Shown here one piece after another: positions 59,979 to 64,000 of a DNA stretch of 64,000 nucleotides. Source of the DNA: Onchidella celtica (lineage: Eukaryota > Mollusca > Gastropoda > Systellommatophora > Onchidiidae). The notes under the pieces were generated by a model. The model worked only from the letters and a program-made list of their open reading frames with translations. It was not told the DNA's origin and did not search any database. Location of the stretch: the NCBI GenBank assembly GCA_963931925.1, contig OZ007572.1, positions 27,449,691 through 27,513,690 on the forward strand, written 5' to 3'. Each line of letters begins with the position of its first letter. Position 1 is the stretch's first letter. A program made the translations under genes and the position numbers.

Positions 59979-60314
59979 GTTTCTTTCACTGCTCTACCTC
60001 TTAGCCCTCAGAAGGGCTGTTTGTGGCCCTGAAAATGGCCTTTTTTGGCTTGGCATCATGAGAGACAGTATGAGACAGCATACAGGATAAGTGGAATGGA
60101 CTCTTTGTGAGCGAAATATATAGAAATCAAAGCGGCGAGATAGTACTAGACATCTAATTTATCTCTTTGTTTGAGACATAATCCGTAAGACGCCCATTTT
60201 GTGTTCATTATCCGGTAATGGTTTGTATAGTCGCGCTCTTTTTGGGGGGGGGGGGGGGTTCTCCTCTGGGAATTAAACGGCATCGCCCAATCTGGAAGGA
60301 AGGGATCTTTCATA
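59979..60314. repeat. 328-bp tandem duplication, unit 2
   Basis: Direct tandem copy of 59651-59978. It begins with CACTGCTCTACC/CCCTCAGAAG (60005) and contains GTAAGACGCCCATT, GTGTTCATTATCCGGTAATGG and GCCCAATCTGGAAG. A 15-base G run (60244-60258) has replaced the T run of unit 1. Confidence 0.8.
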
Positions 60315-61620
60315 ACAGTTAAAAGGAATGACGGACCTCTGGGCGTACCGCGTACTCCCGCTGCCACTTGATACTCATGGAAAAAGGTTTCAGCGTATCG
60401 CATTACAGAGACACCGTAATGTAGAAAATATGCGGGCGCTCAACTTCTGTATGGAATGCATGCGGGTGATTTGTCTACAGTGTTAGCTTGAAGTCCATTT
60501 TTTTATAATTCAGTTTGTTTTTTGTTTTTTTTTTGCTGTGGTTATTGGTTGTCAGTGTGGGAATCGCATGGTTTGTCAGCGATGGTAAAAGTTTTGGTAA
60601 CAGAAGCCAAATAGTTGCAAGTGCGGACGGAGAAAACGTGCTAGAGATGAGATTATGAGGCATATAGTATAATTTGAGGGTATGGAAGTTTTTAACTCCG
60701 GGGGTTCATTTTATTGTGTGTGTGACATGCTGAGTATTTTAACCAGGGTATTTTATAACTGCCTGTGACTCACTGGTTTTTCACCAGTAGACATTAATGT
60801 AGCCATTCCTTTGAGGCACGCTTGTGCTCCAGTTTGTTGAATAACGTCCATCCATCCATCCATTCACCCGTCCGTTCGTCCGTCCGTCCGTCCCTACCTG
60901 CCTGCCTGCCTGCCTGCCTGCCTTCCTGCAAGCCAGGAGAAAGCGTTTCCCGTGGAATTAATCTTATGTTTATCGAGCTTTAGCCACATTGTGAAGTGAC
61001 GAACTGGCATTGTCTCAAGCCGGCCTAAAACGATCCAGTGCCACTGCGCTGACATGATGGCGTTGCTCAGAACTAGTGTTTTCTACCTTGTGTCTTAGTA
61101 TGGGTGCGACAGTGGTCCATCTTGTTAATCAGTTTTTATCATATCAGTGTGTAACTCTGCATACGTCACCGTGCGAATCAACCAACCATTGTCACAAGTG
61201 GAACAGATTCTTGAATAGGTCCAAAATACATGCATGCATTTGGGGGGGGGGGGGGATCAAATTTATGCGAAACCAGTGCGCTCATGTATAGTTAATATTA
61301 TTTAATGTCTTGGGGAAAAACATTTCTGCCTTAACTGTAAATTATCATTGATAACCTTGGACCCCATCTTGGAACATCTATGGCCGCGCTCCTGGTCTTG
61401 AGAAAGAAAGAAAAAATGATCAATTTCAGGATGTCTCCTGCTTCCCAATCTCGTTAATGATGGACGATAACATTAAGTCCTTGGAGAAGTTTGATAATAA
61501 AAGGATGGACCAAAGTTTGGTTCATTTCCTGATCTACGAAATCGGCAGGTACTTACCTAATTGAGCAATGTTTTCAGCAAAGAAACCTGCGTACATTGAC
61601 TTGGCCGTTTTCTTGCCAGT
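60315..61620. other. Non-coding DNA
   Basis: No gene recognised. It holds a tetranucleotide tract (60848-60930) and a G run (61242-61255). Confidence 0.5.
60848..60930. repeat. (CCAT)/(CCGT)/(CCTG) tetranucleotide repeat
   Basis: Successive blocks of CCAT, then CCGT, then CCTG units. Confidence 0.92.
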
Positions 61621-61622
61621 GA

Positions 61623-61717
61623 GGACTAACAAGATATTTCACATTTTATGTCTGTTCAGATGTTACGACCATACAGATCTTTCAGTGACAGTGGGGACTA
61701 ACAAGATATTTCACATT
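61623..61717. repeat. 72-bp direct duplication before the array
   Basis: GGACTAACAAGATATTTCAC occurs at 61623 and again at 61695. The segment 61637-61682 also recurs at 62806-62851 with one mismatch in 46 bp. Confidence 0.8.
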
Positions 61718-61729
61718 GGCAGCGACTAT

Positions 61730-62020
61730 TCGGCCGACTGGCCAGATATCATTCCCGATATCCGACCGACTGGCCGGAAATCATTCGCGATATCCGGCCA
61801 GTTGGCCGGATAAATGTTCCTGAAGGCCTATACGGCCGACTGACCAGATATCATTCGCGATATCCGACTGACTGGCCGTATAGTTGCGACTATTCAGCCA
61901 GTGGGACGGATATCATACTCGATATTTGGCCGGCAACCATCTGCGCCATTCGACCGACTGGCCGGATATCAGTTGCGTTATTTGGCCAGCTGGTCGGATA
62001 TCGTGCGTGGTTTACGGCCG
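61730..62020. repeat. About 32-bp GGCC/GATATC-rich tandem array
   Basis: GACTGGCC-like anchors occur at 61736, 61768, 61800, 61838, 61870, 61899, about 61928, 61956 and about 61986, so most steps are 29-32 bp. A unit reads GACTGGCC-(A/G)GATATCATT-CGCGATATCCG. It carries internal dyads (GATATC, CGCG, GGCC), so single strands could fold. Units are diverged but the phase is kept. Confidence 0.85.
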
Positions 62021-62199
62021 TCTGTATAAAGTGATTCCCCCTTCGTCATAAAATAAGTTAATGTAGTTGCACTTTTTGTGTGGTTCGTTTTTGTAGGCCT
62101 GTGTGTACTTTGGTTTGAGTTCTTTGAGGTTTTTGTTTTGTTTTGTTTTCATTTGTAGCCATTCGTAAGGGCCAGAAGTAGACTAGAAGTGCAAGTGCA

Positions 62200-62490
62200 A
62201 GGCCTCATTCACGCTGTCGTCGTTGTTTTTTGCAGTAAGACAATGCTGCTGCTAGTGCTGCAACTGCTGTTGTTATTGCTACTACTGTGCTAGTGTTATT
62301 ACTGCTTCTGTTATTGCAGTTCTTGCTACTTCTGCTGTTGCTCTTCTTGTTACTTTTGTTTTTACTGCTGCTACGGCTACTGTTGTTGTTTCTGTTACTG
62401 TTGTTATTGCTGTTACTGTTGTTATTGCTACTAATGTTGTTACTGCTGTTATTATTGTTGTTATTGCTGTTACTGTTGCTACTGGTTCGC
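62200..62490. repeat. Degenerate (TTG)/(CTG)/(TTA) trinucleotide tract
   Basis: About 270 bp of NTG/TTR triplets. The plus strand can be read as poly-Leu and the minus strand as Asn/Ser runs. Both frames are consequences of the triplet period and not genes. Confidence 0.9.
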
Positions 62491-62724
62491 CGATGCGTAA
62501 GTCCTTCCATTAATCCGAATAAAATGCCTGTTTGTATATACCAAATGTCTCGATTTTCTTAATTTTGGAGGTGGACATGGACCGAAAACCTAAATCTAAG
62601 TTTTTAAAAGAAATGTGTGTACAAATATAAAATTTGTGCAAGGCGGCGTTAAAAGCCTCAAAAGAGGGAAATGTACTTCCGAGCTGGAAGTTCGCCATTT
62701 TGCTCAAACGATAATGACCCCGTT

Positions 62725-63000
62725 GACCCGGATGTCATGCGCGATAGGTCTGGCTGGCCGAATATCGTTCGTGATATTGTGCCAGCCGTCCGAATAGTCA
62801 CTTTGTTTCACATTTTATGTCTGTTCAGATGTTACGACCATTCAGATCTTTTAGCGGCATCTTGCATGTGACCCATAATCAGTATGAGTCACTTGATCGA
62901 ATTTAGCCCTCAAGTGTTCCTTGCGACCGTATTCAGATTTTTCAGTGAGATTTTGCATGGGGTCCTTGATCCGTACGTCAGTTGATCATTATTAGCCTTC
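62725..63000. repeat. Second block of array flank sequence
   Basis: A partial array unit (GCTGGCCGAATATCGTTCG, about 62749-62771) is followed by the 46-bp flank copy (62806-62851). Then comes a tandem pair about 93 bp apart: ACGACC..TTCAGAT..TTGCATG from 62834 and GCGACC..TTCAGAT..TTGCATG from 62927, each running into a GTCAnTTGATC-like stretch. The block repeats the architecture at 61623-62020 in the same orientation. Confidence 0.65.
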
Positions 63001-64000
63001 GGATTTTCAAGATTGTGGGGTCATTGTATGTGTTTCATGATCCCCAAGACTACAGATCCTGGGGCAGTGTTCCCTACAGGAAGGGGCTCAATACCATCTT
63101 CAATGTGTATGTTTGAGATACGTGCTGCCGGTTTCCTCAGACCACAATAGCTTTTGTTTGTGAACGCAAAGCAAGTAACAAAGAGGAAACGTTGTCTTCT
63201 CTTTGATGCGGCATGGATTAGTTGACCTTTAAGTACTGGTCTGAATTAAAACTACGTTTTCTCCAGAGGGAGGTGGTGGGTGTTGGCGATAATAGTATTG
63301 CAATTGTCTTACCACTGTAGATCTAGACTAGCATTTCCGAAAATTTAATTTGTGCTACAAACTTGAAAATTAATAATAATGGCCTGTCGATGGAATGACT
63401 TTGGCTTATTTTGGCATGTTTTTAAAATCTTGCAGTAAACGTTCATATTGCGGTACCGTGTTACTTAGACCTTCACTTTCAAAACCTTCCAACACTGTAA
63501 TGATAAAATCTCAGACGACTGAGTACCCTTATACCGTGAGAAAACGGTAGATTGCACCCCGCCCAGAGGGTGATTCGACCCTAGGATCTCGCGCACTCGG
63601 CTCAAGTAGACTAACCATGGACTCACTGTGATGGCCAAAGTGATATCTTGCCAGCCCGTATAAAAGGTATTTAATGTTATTGACATACAATTTAAAACAG
63701 AAGTCTACAAAGGAAGATATAAGGAAGTTCAAGCTCGAACACCCCCCCCCCTCCCAAAAAAAAAAAACGGAAGGAAACTCTCAGTTCTTCATTTCCCTGA
63801 GCACAGTAGTATGCCCATTGATAACCCCGTGGTGTAAAATACACCGTTTAGTTTCCCCCTCAGGAGACGTTATTTTTCACGTGTAACTTCCTCTTTTGGC
63901 GGGTTGAGGAGCGAAATCTGAAACCTCAAATCTAATCACCTTGAACTTGACAAGTCAGCATCTGAGTAGAGTCGCGGTCCCAAAACTCTTGTGGTTACGC
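63001..64000. other. Non-coding DNA, right edge
   Basis: No gene recognised. It contains a C run (63742-63751) followed by an A run, and the tRNA-like B box listed separately. Confidence 0.5.
63550..63630 (-). mobile_element. tRNA-related SINE remnant
   Basis: On the minus strand, GGGTCGAATC (63572-63581) with the preceding GTGCGCGAGATCCTA resembles the anticodon-to-T-arm part of a tRNA-derived SINE. No clear A box is visible upstream. Confidence 0.35.

Noticed and set aside
62205..62562. Poly-Leu and Asn/Ser-rich frames that look like low-complexity proteins
   Set aside because: Both follow from the triplet period of a degenerate microsatellite.

Overview
This window looks like nuclear DNA from a metazoan, most likely a lophotrochozoan such as a mollusc. 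The sequence shows no bacterial-style gene packing and is AT-richer by eye. It carries long (CT)n/(GA)n, tetranucleotide and poly-G/poly-C tracts, tRNA-derived SINE remnants and intact non-LTR retrotransposons. The taxonomic placement is inference: the retrotransposon protein types and short tandem tails resemble those I know from molluscs, and no search was run. I found no convincing host gene, rRNA, intact tRNA, CRISPR array or operon.

The only long protein-coding stretches are two intact LINE open frames lying back to back. On the minus strand, 15791-19007 is an apparently full-length RTE-like element of about 3.2 kb. It has one endonuclease plus reverse transcriptase frame, a nearly absent 3' UTR, an (ATG)5 tail and an 11-bp direct repeat (TTGTACACGTT) at both ends, which reads as a target-site duplication. 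About 10 bp beyond that duplication, on the plus strand, begins a second LINE (about 19028-22344) of the Jockey/CR1/L2 supergroup. Its frame is intact for 1025 codons but starts in the middle of a zinc-finger (PHD-like) module. It ends with a stem-loop and a (GAA)n tail. A third, different LINE survives only as about 100 C-terminal codons at 55920-56228.

The rest is non-coding DNA with smaller repeats. These include a 175-bp inverted-repeat MITE-like element (12859-13033), a possible TA-flanked MITE (29326-29525), several tRNA-related SINE heads and a pair of about 140-bp dispersed repeats (51282 and 56793). There is also a 328-bp tandem duplication (59651-60314), a diverged pair of about 230 bp (34010 and 35461), a 38-bp minisatellite (33491-33603) and a LINE-like 3' tail (28455-28510). 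Near the right edge, 61623-63000 holds a roughly 32-bp GGCC/GATATC-rich array. Its flanking sequence recurs about 1.17 kb downstream, with a trinucleotide tract in between.

Functionally, each intact LINE encodes the enzymes for target-primed reverse transcription of its own RNA. The SINEs and MITEs would depend on enzymes supplied elsewhere. I see no evidence for an undescribed multi-gene system. The most interesting structures are the nested LINE pair with its clean insertion signature, the overlapping hairpins in the 5' leader of the RTE-like element, and the complex array near the right edge.
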